NCBI GenBank assembly: GCA_038103905.1
Contig: JAYNZW010000014.1
Span: 1-26,476 of the forward strand
DNA: 26,476 bases
Direction: 5' to 3'
DNA from: CABYIR01 sp038103905
GTDB lineage: Bacteria > Pseudomonadota > Alphaproteobacteria > Pelagibacterales > AG-422-B15
Below, in pieces: positions 1 through 8,258 of this stretch; position 1 is the first letter of the stretch, and each line of letters begins with the position of its first letter. Below the pieces are notes generated by a model. That model did no database searches. It was not told the DNA's origin and saw only the letters and a program-made list of their open reading frames with translations. The position numbers and the translations under genes are program-made.

Positions 1-3000
1 TAATGGAAGAAGAGGAAGAGTTATCACAGGAACAAATAAAAGACCTCTTAAATCTTTGGCTGAAATGTTGAAGGGAAAACAAGGAAGATTCAGACAAAAT
101 CTTCTCGGAAAACGAGTAGATTATTCTGGTAGATCCGTGATTGTAGTTGGTCCTGAATTAAAACTTCACCAATGTGGATTGCCTAAGAAAATGGCAATTG
201 AATTATTTAAACCATTTATTTACGCAAGATTAGAAGCTTTAGGTTTGGCCACAACATTAAAACAAGCAAAAAAAATGGTCGAAAAAGAAAGACCAGAGGT
301 TTGGGATGTTTTAGATAGAGTTATTAGAGAACATCCAGTTATTTTAAACAGGGCGCCTACTTTGCACCGTTTAGGAGTTCAAGCTTTTGAACCAATCCTT
401 ATTGAAGGCAAAGCTATTCAACTACACCCATTGGTATGTACTGCATTCAATGCTGATTTTGATGGTGACCAAATGGCTGTTCATGTTCCTCTTAGTTTAG
501 AAGCTCAATTAGAGGCAAGAGTTTTAATGATGTCTACTAACAATATTCTTAACCCTGCAAATGGAAAGCCAGTAATTGTTCCGAGTCAGGATATTGTTTT
601 AGGAATATACTATGTATCTCAAGAAAAGGAAAATGAACCAGGAGAAGGTTCAATATTTAAAGATTTCAATGAAATTGAACAGGCCCTTGAGAATAAAGCC
701 ATTACTCTTCATGCAAAAATCAAAGCTAGAATAAGTATTCTAAATTCAGATGGGGTTCAAGAAAATAAAAGAGTTGATACCACTCCTGGTAGAATGATGC
801 TTTGGAATTTACTTCCTAGACATAAAGATCTTGATCATAAGCTAATTAATCGTTTAATTACTAAAAAAGAACTCTCACAATTAATTGATATTGTTTACAG
901 ATATTGTGGTCAAAAAGAAACCGTTCTTTTCGCTGATCAAATTAAGTCTCTAGGATTCAACTACGCTTACAAAGCGGGAATTTCATTTGGAAAAGATGAT
1001 ATGATTATTCCTTCATCGAAAGATAATTTAGTCGATGAGACTACTCTACAAGTTGAAAAATATGAGAAACAATACAATGATGGACTAATAACAAATAGAG
1101 AAAAATATAATAAAGTCATTGATGCCTGGGCAAAATGTACTGATAAAGTTGCGCAGGAAATGATGAATGAAATTTCATCGATAAAAGTTGATGAAGAGAC
1201 TAAAAGAGAAAAGCCAATAAATTCTATTTATATGATGGCTAACTCTGGGGCAAGAGGATCTGCGGCTCAAATGAAACAACTTTCTGGTATGCGTGGATTA
1301 ATGGCCAAACCATCTGGAGATATTATTGAAACTCCAATTATTTCAAATTTCAAAGAGGGTCTTAATGTGCTTGAGTATTTTAACTCTACTCACGGAGCAA
1401 GAAAAGGATTGGCTGATACTGCTCTTAAGACCGCAAACTCAGGATACTTAACAAGAAGACTATGTGATGTAGCACAAGATTGTACAATAACAGAAGAAGA
1501 TTGCGGAACTTCTAAGGGTGTTTGGGCATCAGATGTTGTGGAAGGTGGAGAGGTAATTGTTTCTATTTCTGAGAGAATTTTAGGAAGATTTTTACAAGAA
1601 AATCTAAAACATCCAATTACTAGTGAAGTTATTGGTAATAAAGATGATTATATTGATGAAGCTTTAGCGGAAAAAATTGAGTCTGCAGGTATCCAAAAAG
1701 TTTACATAAGATCAGCATTAACTTGTGACTCAAAAAGAGGAATGTGTGTTAAGTGTTATGGAAGAGATTTGGCAAGAGGTTTCCTAGTCAATATTGGTGA
1801 AGCCGTTGGAATGATTGCCGCTCAATCTATTGGTGAGCCCGGAACTCAGCTGACAATGAGAACGTTCCATATTGGTGGAGCTGCTCAGATCAACGACCAA
1901 TCATTTATAGAAATTAATACTGATGGTATTTTCAAAATATTAAATAAAAATACTGTTGAAGACTCAAATAAAGACTTAATTGTAATGGGTCGAAATTGTG
2001 AAGTTGCTATTCAAGATGAAAATGGAAGAGAGCTTGCTAATTATAAAGTGCCTTATGGAACAAAAATATTAGTTGCTGAAGATTCAAAGGTAAGAGCTGG
2101 AACTAAGATATGTGAATGGGATCCATTTACTAATCCAGTGATTTCTGAAAAATCTGGTTTTGCAAATTACGTCGATATGGAAGAGGGTATTTCATTAACT
2201 GAAGAAACAGAAGAACAAACCGGTCTTACATATACGAAAGTTAAAGACTGGAAGTCTGATCCAAAGGGAGCAGATCTAAAACCGAGAATTACTCTACGTG
2301 ACTCTAAGGGTGAAGTAATTCTTTTAGCAAATGATAATGAAGCACGTTATTTCTTGCCTCCAGACTCAATTCTTTCAGTTGCCGATGGTGCCGAAGTTCA
2401 TGCAGGCGATATCTTAGCTAGGACTCCAAAAGCTGGTACAAAGAATAAAGATATTACAGGCGGACTTCCTCGAGTTGCAGAATTATTTGAAGCAAGAAAG
2501 CCGAAAGACTTAGCAATCATCGCTGAGTGCTCAGGTGTCATTTCTTTTGGAAAGGATATTCGAGGTAAACAAAAAGTCATTGTTACTCCTGAGGATGGAT
2601 CAGATCCTGTAGAATTTTTAATCCCAAAAGGTAAGCATATTTCTTATCAAGAAGGTGAAAAAATTGAAAAAGGTGATTATTTATTAGCTGGAAATCCGGA
2701 TCCTCATGATATTTTAGAGATATTAGGAATTGAAGCTCTCGCTGATTATTTAATCAATGAAGTTCAGGATGTATATCGTCTTCAAGGGGTTCTTATAAAT
2801 GATAAGCATATTGAAGTGCTATGTCGTCAAATGCTTCAAAAGGTTCATGTCATTGAGTCAGGAGACAGTAATTTTTTAGCAAATGAAGAAGTTGATCGCT
2901 ATGAATTCCTAAATGTTAATGAACAGTTAAGGTCTGAGGGAAAAGCAGAAGCTTCCGGCAAGCCTGTTCTTTTGGGTATAACGAAGGCATCTCTACTCAC

Positions 3001-3262
3001 TAGATCATTTATATCTGCTGCATCATTCCAAGAAACTACAAGAATTCTTACAGATGCGTCTATTAAAGGTAAGGTAGATCGACTAGAGGGCCTCAAAGAG
3101 AATGTGATTGTTGGAAGGCTAATACCAGCTGGAACGGGTCGAACATTTGCTCAAATAGAAAATAAGGCTAAAAACCTAGATAAAGAGGCCAAATTAGAAA
3201 TTGAAGCTATGCAAGCTCAAAAAGACTTAGAATCAGCTGAAATTCAAGAAAATTCTCAATAA
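1..3262 (+). CDS. rpoC: RNA polymerase beta' subunit, 5'-truncated by the window edge
   Basis: This is the catalytic beta' subunit of RNA polymerase. The reading frame is open from base 2, so the ATG at 56 is internal; about 308 N-terminal residues (zinc-binding domain 1 and most of the clamp) lie outside the window. Visible parts, in order, are the rudder-region NGRRGR, the lid/switch segment GKQGRFRQNLLGKRVDYSGR, the Mg2+-binding active-site loop NADFDGDQMAVH (449-484), the bridge helix and trigger-loop region with SGARGSAAQMKQLSGMRGL, and HGARKGLADTALKTANSGYL. The second zinc site is complete: one Cys in EEDCGT plus three in CDSKRGMCVKC. The C-terminal part holds the GEPGTQLTMRTFHIGGAA and LLGITKASL motifs. 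Some 1086 residues are visible, which fits a full length near 1400 as in other proteobacteria. The C-terminal 40 residues are Glu/Lys/Ala-rich and not conserved. It normally ends the rplKAJL-rpoBC operon; a promoter follows it at 3269. Confidence 0.98.
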   Translation, partial: NGRRGRVITGTNKRPLKSLAEMLKGKQGRFRQNLLGKRVDYSGRSVIVVGPELKLHQCGLPKKMAIELFKPFIYARLEALGLATTLKQAKKMVEKERPEVWDVLDRVIREHPVILNRAPTLHRLGVQAFEPILIEGKAIQLHPLVCTAFNADFDGDQMAVHVPLSLEAQLEARVLMMSTNNILNPANGKPVIVPSQDIVLGIYYVSQEKENEPGEGSIFKDFNEIEQALENKAITLHAKIKARISILNSDGVQENKRVDTTPGRMMLWNLLPRHKDLDHKLINRLITKKELSQLIDIVYRYCGQKETVLFADQIKSLGFNYAYKAGISFGKDDMIIPSSKDNLVDETTLQVEKYEKQYNDGLITNREKYNKVIDAWAKCTDKVAQEMMNEISSIKVDEETKREKPINSIYMMANSGARGSAAQMKQLSGMRGLMAKPSGDIIETPIISNFKEGLNVLEYFNSTHGARKGLADTALKTANSGYLTRRLCDVAQDCTITEEDCGTSKGVWASDVVEGGEVIVSISERILGRFLQENLKHPITSEVIGNKDDYIDEALAEKIESAGIQKVYIRSALTCDSKRGMCVKCYGRDLARGFLVNIGEAVGMIAAQSIGEPGTQLTMRTFHIGGAAQINDQSFIEINTDGIFKILNKNTVEDSNKDLIVMGRNCEVAIQDENGRELANYKVPYGTKILVAEDSKVRAGTKICEWDPFTNPVISEKSGFANYVDMEEGISLTEETEEQTGLTYTKVKDWKSDPKGADLKPRITLRDSKGEVILLANDNEARYFLPPDSILSVADGAEVHAGDILARTPKAGTKNKDITGGLPRVAELFEARKPKDLAIIAECSGVISFGKDIRGKQKVIVTPEDGSDPVEFLIPKGKHISYQEGEKIEKGDYLLAGNPDPHDILEILGIEALADYLINEVQDVYRLQGVLINDKHIEVLCRQMLQKVHVIESGDSNFLANEEVDRYEFLNVNEQLRSEGKAEASGKPVLLGITKASLLTRSFISAASFQETTRILTDASIKGKVDRLEGLKENVIVGRLIPAGTGRTFAQIENKAKNLDKEAKLEIEAMQAQKDLESAEIQENSQ

Positions 3263-3268
3263 ATTCTA

Positions 3269-3296
3269 TTGACCTTGGTCCTTGATTAAGTATATT
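3269..3296 (+). promoter_or_regulatory. Sigma70-type promoter of the str/S10/spc gene block
   Basis: A -35 box TTGACC (3269-3274) and a -10 box TATATT (3291-3296) are separated by 16 bp. Transcription should begin near 3303, giving a leader of about 93 nt before rpsL. The discriminator after the -10 (ACGGCAA) is GC-rich in an AT-rich region. The -10, discriminator and first transcribed bases closely match the alpha-operon promoter at 17222-17260. It lies just after the rpoC stop and is the only good promoter I see before the rpsL-to-adk run. The start site is inferred. Confidence 0.72.
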
Positions 3297-3311
3297 ACGG
3301 CAATCTTAAAT

Positions 3312-3345
3312 AGTAGGCGGTAGAGAAATCTAAACGCTACTTTTT
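3312..3345 (+). terminator. Hairpin plus T-run in the rpsL leader (possible attenuator or rpoC terminator)
   Basis: The arm AGTAGGCG (3312-3319) pairs with CGCTACT (3335-3341) as a 7 bp stem with one bulged G and a loop of about 15 nt, followed by TTTTT (3341-3345). It has the outline of a weak intrinsic terminator. Because it lies downstream of the predicted start site near 3303, it would be inside the rpsL leader as well as after rpoC. It could end rpoBC readthrough, attenuate the str transcript, or be a ribosomal-protein binding site. The stem is short, so confidence is limited. Confidence 0.4.
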
Positions 3346-3395
3346 ATAAAAGTTTTTAATAATTGTTTTTTTGATTTTTAACTAGGAGTCAACTT

Positions 3396-3767
3396 ATGCC
3401 GACTATTAGTCAGCTAATTAGAAAGCCAAGAACAAAAGTTCTTAAAAGAAATAAAGTTCCTGCGCTTAAAGGTAATCCTCAGAAAAGAGGTGTTTGTACA
3501 AGAGTATACACGACGACTCCTAAGAAGCCAAATTCAGCTCTAAGAAAAGTTGCTCGTGTAAGGCTTACAAATGGTTTTGAAGTAACAAGTTATATTGGTG
3601 GTGAGGGACATAATTTACAAGAACACTCTGTAATTCTAATAAGAGGCGGAAGAGTAAAAGATCTGCCTGGTGTTCGATATCATACTGTGCGAGGTGTTCT
3701 TGATACTCAGGGTGTAGGAGAAAGAAAACAACGCAGATCGCACTATGGTGCAAAGAGGCCTAAATAA
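3396..3767 (+). CDS. rpsL: 30S ribosomal protein S12
   Basis: S12 sits at the decoding centre of the small subunit and controls tRNA selection accuracy. At 123 residues it has the family's usual length (E. coli 124). The signature TTTPKKPNSALRKV is at 39-52 and GGRVKDLPGVRYHTVRG at 84-100. The lysines whose substitution gives streptomycin resistance (K43/K44 and K88, counting Met) and D89, the residue methylthiolated in many bacteria, are all wild type. The ATG at 3396 follows a clear AGGAG (3384-3388) at 7 nt spacing, the best ribosome binding site in the window. It is the first gene after the 3269 promoter and is 2 bp from rpsG. Confidence 0.98.
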   Translation: MPTISQLIRKPRTKVLKRNKVPALKGNPQKRGVCTRVYTTTPKKPNSALRKVARVRLTNGFEVTSYIGGEGHNLQEHSVILIRGGRVKDLPGVRYHTVRGVLDTQGVGERKQRRSHYGAKRPK

Positions 3768-3769
3768 AA

Positions 3770-4240
3770 ATGTCACGAAGAAGAAAAGCGCAGATTAGAG
3801 AAGTTCTTCCCGACCCAGTTCATAACAGTACTGTTTTAACTAAATTTACAAATGCTATTATGCATGATGGCAAGAAATCTGTTGCAGAATCCCTAATCAA
3901 TAAATCTTTCACCGATATACAATCTAAGACTGGTGAGTCACCAATAAGTATTTTTACAAAAGCAATTGATAATGTTAAGCCTTTGGTTGAAGTAAGGTCT
4001 AGAAGAGTTGGTGGAGCTACATACCAAGTTCCAGTTGAAGTTAGAAATGTAAGAGCTCAAGCTTTAGCAATAAGATGGATTGTTAATGCTATTCGTGGCC
4101 GTAAAGAAAAAAGTATGGTTGACAAGTTGTCAGCTGAATTGATAGATGCAGCAAATAATCGAGGCTCATCAATTAAAAAAAGAGAAGATACACATAAAAT
4201 GGCTGAAGCCAACAAGGCTTTTGCTCACTTTAGATGGTAG
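3770..4240 (+). CDS. rpsG: 30S ribosomal protein S7
   Basis: S7 nucleates assembly of the 30S head by binding the 3' major domain of 16S rRNA and lines the E site. The N-terminal arm RRRKAQIREVLPDPVHNS and the beta-hairpin region SRRVGGATYQVPVEVR are typical. The length of 156 residues is standard. The start is 2 bp after the rpsL stop with only a distant AGAGG before it, which suggests translational coupling to rpsL. In E. coli S7 represses its own operon; I see no obvious counterpart of that binding site in the 2 bp rpsL-rpsG gap. Confidence 0.98.
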   Translation: MSRRRKAQIREVLPDPVHNSTVLTKFTNAIMHDGKKSVAESLINKSFTDIQSKTGESPISIFTKAIDNVKPLVEVRSRRVGGATYQVPVEVRNVRAQALAIRWIVNAIRGRKEKSMVDKLSAELIDAANNRGSSIKKREDTHKMAEANKAFAHFRW

Positions 4241-4246
4241 AATATT

Positions 4247-6325
4247 ATGAGTAGAGAATACCCTTTAAATAAATATAGAAACATCGGCATCATGGCTCAT
4301 ATTGATGCTGGAAAAACAACCACTACTGAAAGAATTCTCTATTATACAGGAAAAAGCCATAAGATTGGAGAGGTGCATGATGGTGCTGCTACTATGGATT
4401 GGATGGAACAAGAGCAGGAACGGGGTATTACCATTACCTCTGCTGCAACTACTTGTTTTTGGAATGATCATAGAATTAATATAATTGATACTCCAGGACA
4501 CGTTGACTTTACAATTGAAGTTGAAAGATCTCTTAGAGTACTTGACGGTGCTGTCGCAGTTTTTGACGGTGTTGCAGGTGTTGAGCCTCAAACAGAAACA
4601 GTCTGGAGACAAGCAAACAGATACAATGTTCCTCGAATGTGTTTCATTAACAAAATGGATAGAACAGGCGCTGATTTTTATAAATGCTTAGACATGATTA
4701 AAGATAGATTGCAGGCTAATGCCTTAGTTTTACAAATACCCTATGGAAGTGAAGCTGACCTTAAAGGTGTTGTAGACTTAGTAAAAAATAAAGCAATAGT
4801 TTGGGAGAATGAAGATTTAGGAGCAAATTTCAATTATGTTGATATCCCAGATGAGTTAAAGGAAACTGCTGCAAAATTTAGAACAGAAATGGTTGAAATG
4901 GCAGTTGAGCAGGATGAAGCTGTCCTAGAGAAATATCTTGATGGTGAAGAACCGGATGAAGAGACATTGAATAGATGTATACGAATAGGAACAATTAATT
5001 TTGCATTTGTTCCGATCCTTACAGGAAGCGCATTTAAAAATAAAGGTGTTCAACCACTATTAGATGCAGTTGTTAATTTTATGCCTGATCCAAGTGAAGT
5101 ACAGCAAGCTACAGGGTTTGCTCCAGGAAAAGAGGGTGAAGAAATAATTAGAAAAGCATCTGATGATGAGCCTTTTTCAGCCTTAGCTTTTAAAGTTGCA
5201 AATGACCCATTTGTTGGATCATTGACTTTTGCAAGAATTTATTCAGGAAAATTAGAAACTGGAACAACAATTTTAAATTCAGTAAAAGATGATAAGGAAC
5301 GTATTGGTAGAATGCTTTTAATGCATGCAAATAATAGAGAAGATATTAAAGTTGCGTATGCAGGAGATATAGTTGCCATTGCTGGTCTTAAGGACACAAT
5401 AACTGGTGAAACGCTCTCTGATTCTAATAAACCAATTGTACTTGAGTCAATGGATTTTCCGGACCCTGTAATTGAAATAGCTGTTGAACCTAAGACAAAA
5501 GCCGATCAAGAAAAAATGGGTGAGGCTTTAGCTAGACTAGCGAAAGAAGATCCATCTTTTAGAGTCTCTTCAGATGATGAGTCGGGTCAAACTGTTATTA
5601 AAGGAATGGGAGAACTTCATCTCGATATTATTGTAGATAGAATGAAAAGAGAATTTAATGTTGAGGCTAATGTGGGCGCTCCTCAAGTGGCTTATAGAGA
5701 AACAATTTCTAAAGAAGTTGAAGTAACATATACTCACAAAAAACAAAGTGGTGGCGCTGGTCAATTTGCTGAAGTAAAAATGATTGTTGAAGGTGGAGAG
5801 CCAGGTAGCGGAAGAATATTTGAAGATAAAATTAAGGGTGGAAATATACCTAAGGAATATATTCCAGGTGTTGAAAAAGGTGTTGAAGGAGTAGCTGATA
5901 CAGGCGTAATCGCTGGGTTTCCAATAATTGACTATAAAGTTACACTAATTGATGGCAAATATCATGACGTTGACTCAAGTAGTCTAGCTTTTGAAATTGC
6001 TGGTCGAATGGGATTTAAAGATGCATGCACTAAAGCAAGCCCAAAACTTTTAGAGCCTGTAATGCGTGTTGAGGTTGTTACTCCTGATGATTTTATGGGA
6101 GATGTAATAGGAGATTTAAGTAGTAGAAGAGCACAGGTTAGCGGAAGTGAAGCAAGAGGAAACACGACTACAGTTAGTGCAATGGTACCGCTTGCAAATA
6201 TGTTTGGTTACATCAATACATTACGATCAATGACTCAAGGAAGGGCACAATATTCAATGTTTTTTGATCACTATGAGCAAGTGCCACAAAATGTACAAGA
6301 TGAGGTAAAAGCAAAATTTGCTTAG
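4247..6325 (+). CDS. fusA: Translation elongation factor G
   Basis: EF-G is the cytosolic GTPase that drives tRNA-mRNA translocation and, with RRF, ribosome recycling. GTP-binding motifs are intact: G1 AHIDAGKT (17-24), switch region RGITITSAATTC (59-70), G3 DTPGH (81-85) and G4 NKMD (135-138). Domain II follows, and domains III-V end with the PLANMFGYINTLRSMTQGRA region. The 692 residues compare with 704 in E. coli, with no large gap. It begins 6 bp after rpsG with no strong Shine-Dalgarno. Its neighbours are normal except on the 3' side: the next gene is rpsJ, with no tuf between. It looks like the canonical translocase rather than a second paralogue, because it sits in the str position and all motifs are standard. 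Confidence 0.98.
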   Translation: MSREYPLNKYRNIGIMAHIDAGKTTTTERILYYTGKSHKIGEVHDGAATMDWMEQEQERGITITSAATTCFWNDHRINIIDTPGHVDFTIEVERSLRVLDGAVAVFDGVAGVEPQTETVWRQANRYNVPRMCFINKMDRTGADFYKCLDMIKDRLQANALVLQIPYGSEADLKGVVDLVKNKAIVWENEDLGANFNYVDIPDELKETAAKFRTEMVEMAVEQDEAVLEKYLDGEEPDEETLNRCIRIGTINFAFVPILTGSAFKNKGVQPLLDAVVNFMPDPSEVQQATGFAPGKEGEEIIRKASDDEPFSALAFKVANDPFVGSLTFARIYSGKLETGTTILNSVKDDKERIGRMLLMHANNREDIKVAYAGDIVAIAGLKDTITGETLSDSNKPIVLESMDFPDPVIEIAVEPKTKADQEKMGEALARLAKEDPSFRVSSDDESGQTVIKGMGELHLDIIVDRMKREFNVEANVGAPQVAYRETISKEVEVTYTHKKQSGGAGQFAEVKMIVEGGEPGSGRIFEDKIKGGNIPKEYIPGVEKGVEGVADTGVIAGFPIIDYKVTLIDGKYHDVDSSSLAFEIAGRMGFKDACTKASPKLLEPVMRVEVVTPDDFMGDVIGDLSSRRAQVSGSEARGNTTTVSAMVPLANMFGYINTLRSMTQGRAQYSMFFDHYEQVPQNVQDEVKAKFA

Positions 6326-6332
6326 AAAATAT

Positions 6333-6641
6333 ATGGATAATCAAAATATAAAAATAAGACTTAAAGCTTTTGATCACGGTGTCCTGGATCAGTCTTCAGT
6401 AGAGATTGTTAATACCGCTAAGAGGACAGGTGCTATTGTTAAAGGTCCAATTCCTTTACCTACAAATAATGAAGTATTTACTGTACTAAGATCTCCGCAT
6501 GTTAATAAAAAAAGTAGGGAACAATTTGAGATTAGGACTCATAAACGCCTTATTGAAATTGTTGACCCAACACCTCAAACAGTTGATGCACTCATGAAAC
6601 TAGATTTAGCTTCAGGAGTTGACGTAGAAATAAAGTTATAA
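6333..6641 (+). CDS. rpsJ: 30S ribosomal protein S10
   Basis: S10 is a 30S head protein that also serves as the NusE transcription antitermination factor. I chose the ATG at 6333 (protein begins MDNQNIKIRLKAFDH, 102 residues) because family members start right before this motif; an in-frame ATG at 6318 would overlap fusA and add five unconserved residues. The signatures RTGAIVKGPIPLPT and SPHVNKKSREQFEIRTHKR are present. The start is 7 bp after the fusA stop, so the S10 block is joined directly to the str block with no room for a promoter or for the L4-responsive leader known from E. coli. Confidence 0.96.
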   Translation: MDNQNIKIRLKAFDHGVLDQSSVEIVNTAKRTGAIVKGPIPLPTNNEVFTVLRSPHVNKKSREQFEIRTHKRLIEIVDPTPQTVDALMKLDLASGVDVEIKL

Positions 6642-6643
6642 TT

Positions 6644-7333
6644 ATGAGACCAGGTATTATCGCAAAAAAAATAGGAATGAGTAACTTTTATACTCCTAAT
6701 GGCTTAAACATCCCAGTTACCATCTTACATGTTGATGACTGTAAGGTCATAGAAAGAACTGAAAAACCAGAATTAGATACTGATAAAATTTTACTTGGTG
6801 CTTGTGAAATAAAAAAGGAAAACAAAACAAACAAAGCGACTAAAGGTTTCTTTAAAAATAAATCGTCAGTACCTTTTAAATACATCAGAGAATTCACTAT
6901 TGATAAAGAAACTGAGGTTAAAGCTGGGGATAGTTTAAAGGTTGATCATTTTCAAGAAGGACAGTTTATTGATGTATCAGGATTTTCTAAGGGAAAAGGC
7001 TTTGCTGGAGCAATGAAAAGACATAATTTTGGTGGAATGAGAGCTACTCACGGTGTTTCAATATCTCATAGAGCCCATGGTTCTACCGGTCAATGTCAAG
7101 ATCCAGGTAAAGTATTTAAGGGAAAAAAAATGGCCGGACACTTAGGTGATGAACACAAAACATTGCAAAGCTTGCAAGTTGTGAAAGTTGACACAAAAAA
7201 CAATATTATTTGTGTAAAGGGATCTACACCAGGAGCAAGAGGAGCATGGTTAGTTGTAGAAGACTCAATAAAGCAAAAGGCAGTCAAAGATTTTGATATA
7301 AAAATTCCAGTGGATGCAAAGAAAAAGAAATAG
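6644..7333 (+). CDS. rplC: 50S ribosomal protein L3
   Basis: L3 is an early 23S rRNA binder whose loop reaches toward the peptidyl transferase centre. It starts MRPGIIAKKIGM. The conserved loop includes HRAHGSTGQCQDPGKVFKGK; the glutamine at position 150 matches the residue N5-methylated by PrmB in E. coli. At 229 residues it is about 20 longer than E. coli L3 (209), with the extra length in the 50-80 region and a lysine-rich tail. It begins 2 bp after rpsJ, and its TAG stop is immediately followed by the rplD ATG. Confidence 0.97.
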   Translation: MRPGIIAKKIGMSNFYTPNGLNIPVTILHVDDCKVIERTEKPELDTDKILLGACEIKKENKTNKATKGFFKNKSSVPFKYIREFTIDKETEVKAGDSLKVDHFQEGQFIDVSGFSKGKGFAGAMKRHNFGGMRATHGVSISHRAHGSTGQCQDPGKVFKGKKMAGHLGDEHKTLQSLQVVKVDTKNNIICVKGSTPGARGAWLVVEDSIKQKAVKDFDIKIPVDAKKKK

Positions 7334-7963
7334 ATGAATATTGATACTTTTAAAATAAATGGCGAAAAATCTGGATCAATAGATCTATCAGATAATATTT
7401 TTGCACTAGATCCAAACTTAGAAATCATCAGTACACTNNNNNNNNNNGATTGGCACAAATCAAATGTAATTCAGTCAAGACCTACAACTAAAAATAGATC
7501 TGAAGTAAAGGGCACTACTCAAAAATATGGAAGACAAAAGGGTGGTGGAGGAGCAAGACATGGCTCGAAAAAAGCAAATATTTTCAGAAGTGGTGGAATG
7601 GCACACAATCTTAGAGGAAAAAGGTCAAGTCAAAGTCTATCAAAAAAATTTAAATCCCTAGCCCTTAAACATGTTTTATCTTCAAAATTAAAAAATAATG
7701 AAATTGTGGTTTTTGATAATTTTAAAATGACTGAAATTAAAACAAAGAATATCAAAAATGTATTTGATAAATTAAATATCAAGTCTGCCCTTGTGATTGA
7801 GGCTCAAGATCATGATGAGAATTTTATTCTTTCTTCAAGAAATATTAAATCAATAAAATATTCAAATACGTTAGGAGTAAATGCGATTGATATCTTAAAG
7901 TATGAAAAATTTGTGATGAGTAAAGAAGCTGTAAGCGAAATTGAAAAGAGATTGGCAAAATAA
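7334..7963 (+). CDS. rplD: 50S ribosomal protein L4, interrupted by a 10-N scaffold gap
   Basis: L4 binds 23S rRNA and sends a loop into the exit tunnel; in E. coli it also represses the S10 operon. The frame stays open across ten N at 7438-7447. Downstream, KNRSEVKGTTQKYGRQKG and GGARHGSKKANIFRSGG are the tunnel-loop region, and DILKYEKFVMSKEAVSEIEK is the usual C-terminus. Alignment from memory with E. coli L4 puts the tryptophan after the gap at the usual tyrosine/tryptophan position. It leaves room for about two residues between IIST and DW, not four, so ten N is probably a placeholder. The start touches the rplC stop; the end overlaps the rplW start as TAATG. Confidence 0.95.
   Translation: MNIDTFKINGEKSGSIDLSDNIFALDPNLEIISTXXXXDWHKSNVIQSRPTTKNRSEVKGTTQKYGRQKGGGGARHGSKKANIFRSGGMAHNLRGKRSSQSLSKKFKSLALKHVLSSKLKNNEIVVFDNFKMTEIKTKNIKNVFDKLNIKSALVIEAQDHDENFILSSRNIKSIKYSNTLGVNAIDILKYEKFVMSKEAVSEIEKRLAK
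7438..7447. other. Scaffold gap (10 N) inside rplD
   Basis: Ten N mark a join between contigs. Both flanks encode recognisable L4 sequence in the same frame when the gap is read as ten bases. Family length suggests the true number of missing bases is smaller, around four. Confidence 0.95.
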
Positions 7964-8256
7964 TGAGTAACATTAAAAATTATCAAACTATTCTAAAACC
8001 TATCGTCACTGAAAAGTCATCATTAGGTTCAGAGTATAATCAAGTTACATTTCAAGTCGCAAACGAGTCTTCGAAAAAAGAAATTAAAGAAGCAATAGAA
8101 AATATTTTTAAAGTTAAGGTTAAAAAAGTAAATACGCTCATTGTAAAAGGTAAGCGAAAAGCTTTTAGAGGTACGATAGGAAGAAGATCTAATTATAAAA
8201 AAGCTTTCATTACACTTGAAGATGGTCAAACAATTGATATCAACGCAGGAATTTAA
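7963..8256 (+). CDS. rplW: 50S ribosomal protein L23
   Basis: L23 lies at the polypeptide exit and is the docking site for trigger factor and SRP. The segment ILKPIVTEKSS carries a glutamate (E17) in the position of the trigger-factor contact E18 of E. coli. The central KVKVKKVNTLIVKGKRKAFRG and the ending DGQTIDI are typical. The 97 residues match the family (E. coli 100). Its ATG overlaps the rplD stop by one base (TAATG) and it has no clear Shine-Dalgarno, pointing to reinitiation after L4. Confidence 0.97.
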   Translation: MSNIKNYQTILKPIVTEKSSLGSEYNQVTFQVANESSKKEIKEAIENIFKVKVKKVNTLIVKGKRKAFRGTIGRRSNYKKAFITLEDGQTIDINAGI

Positions 8257-8258
8257 TA

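Noticed and set aside
3396..3767. Antibiotic-resistance substitutions in S12
   Set aside because: The lysines at 43/44 and 88 and the neighbouring residues are wild type.
4265..4612. A 115-codon minus-strand frame inside fusA, and similar frames over other genes
   Set aside because: They lie wholly in strongly conserved coding sequence on the other strand, have no family resemblance and no start signals; they are shadows of the real genes.
6318..6332. Longer S10 start at 6318
   Set aside because: It would overlap the fusA stop and add five residues not seen in the family; 6333 matches the usual N-terminus.
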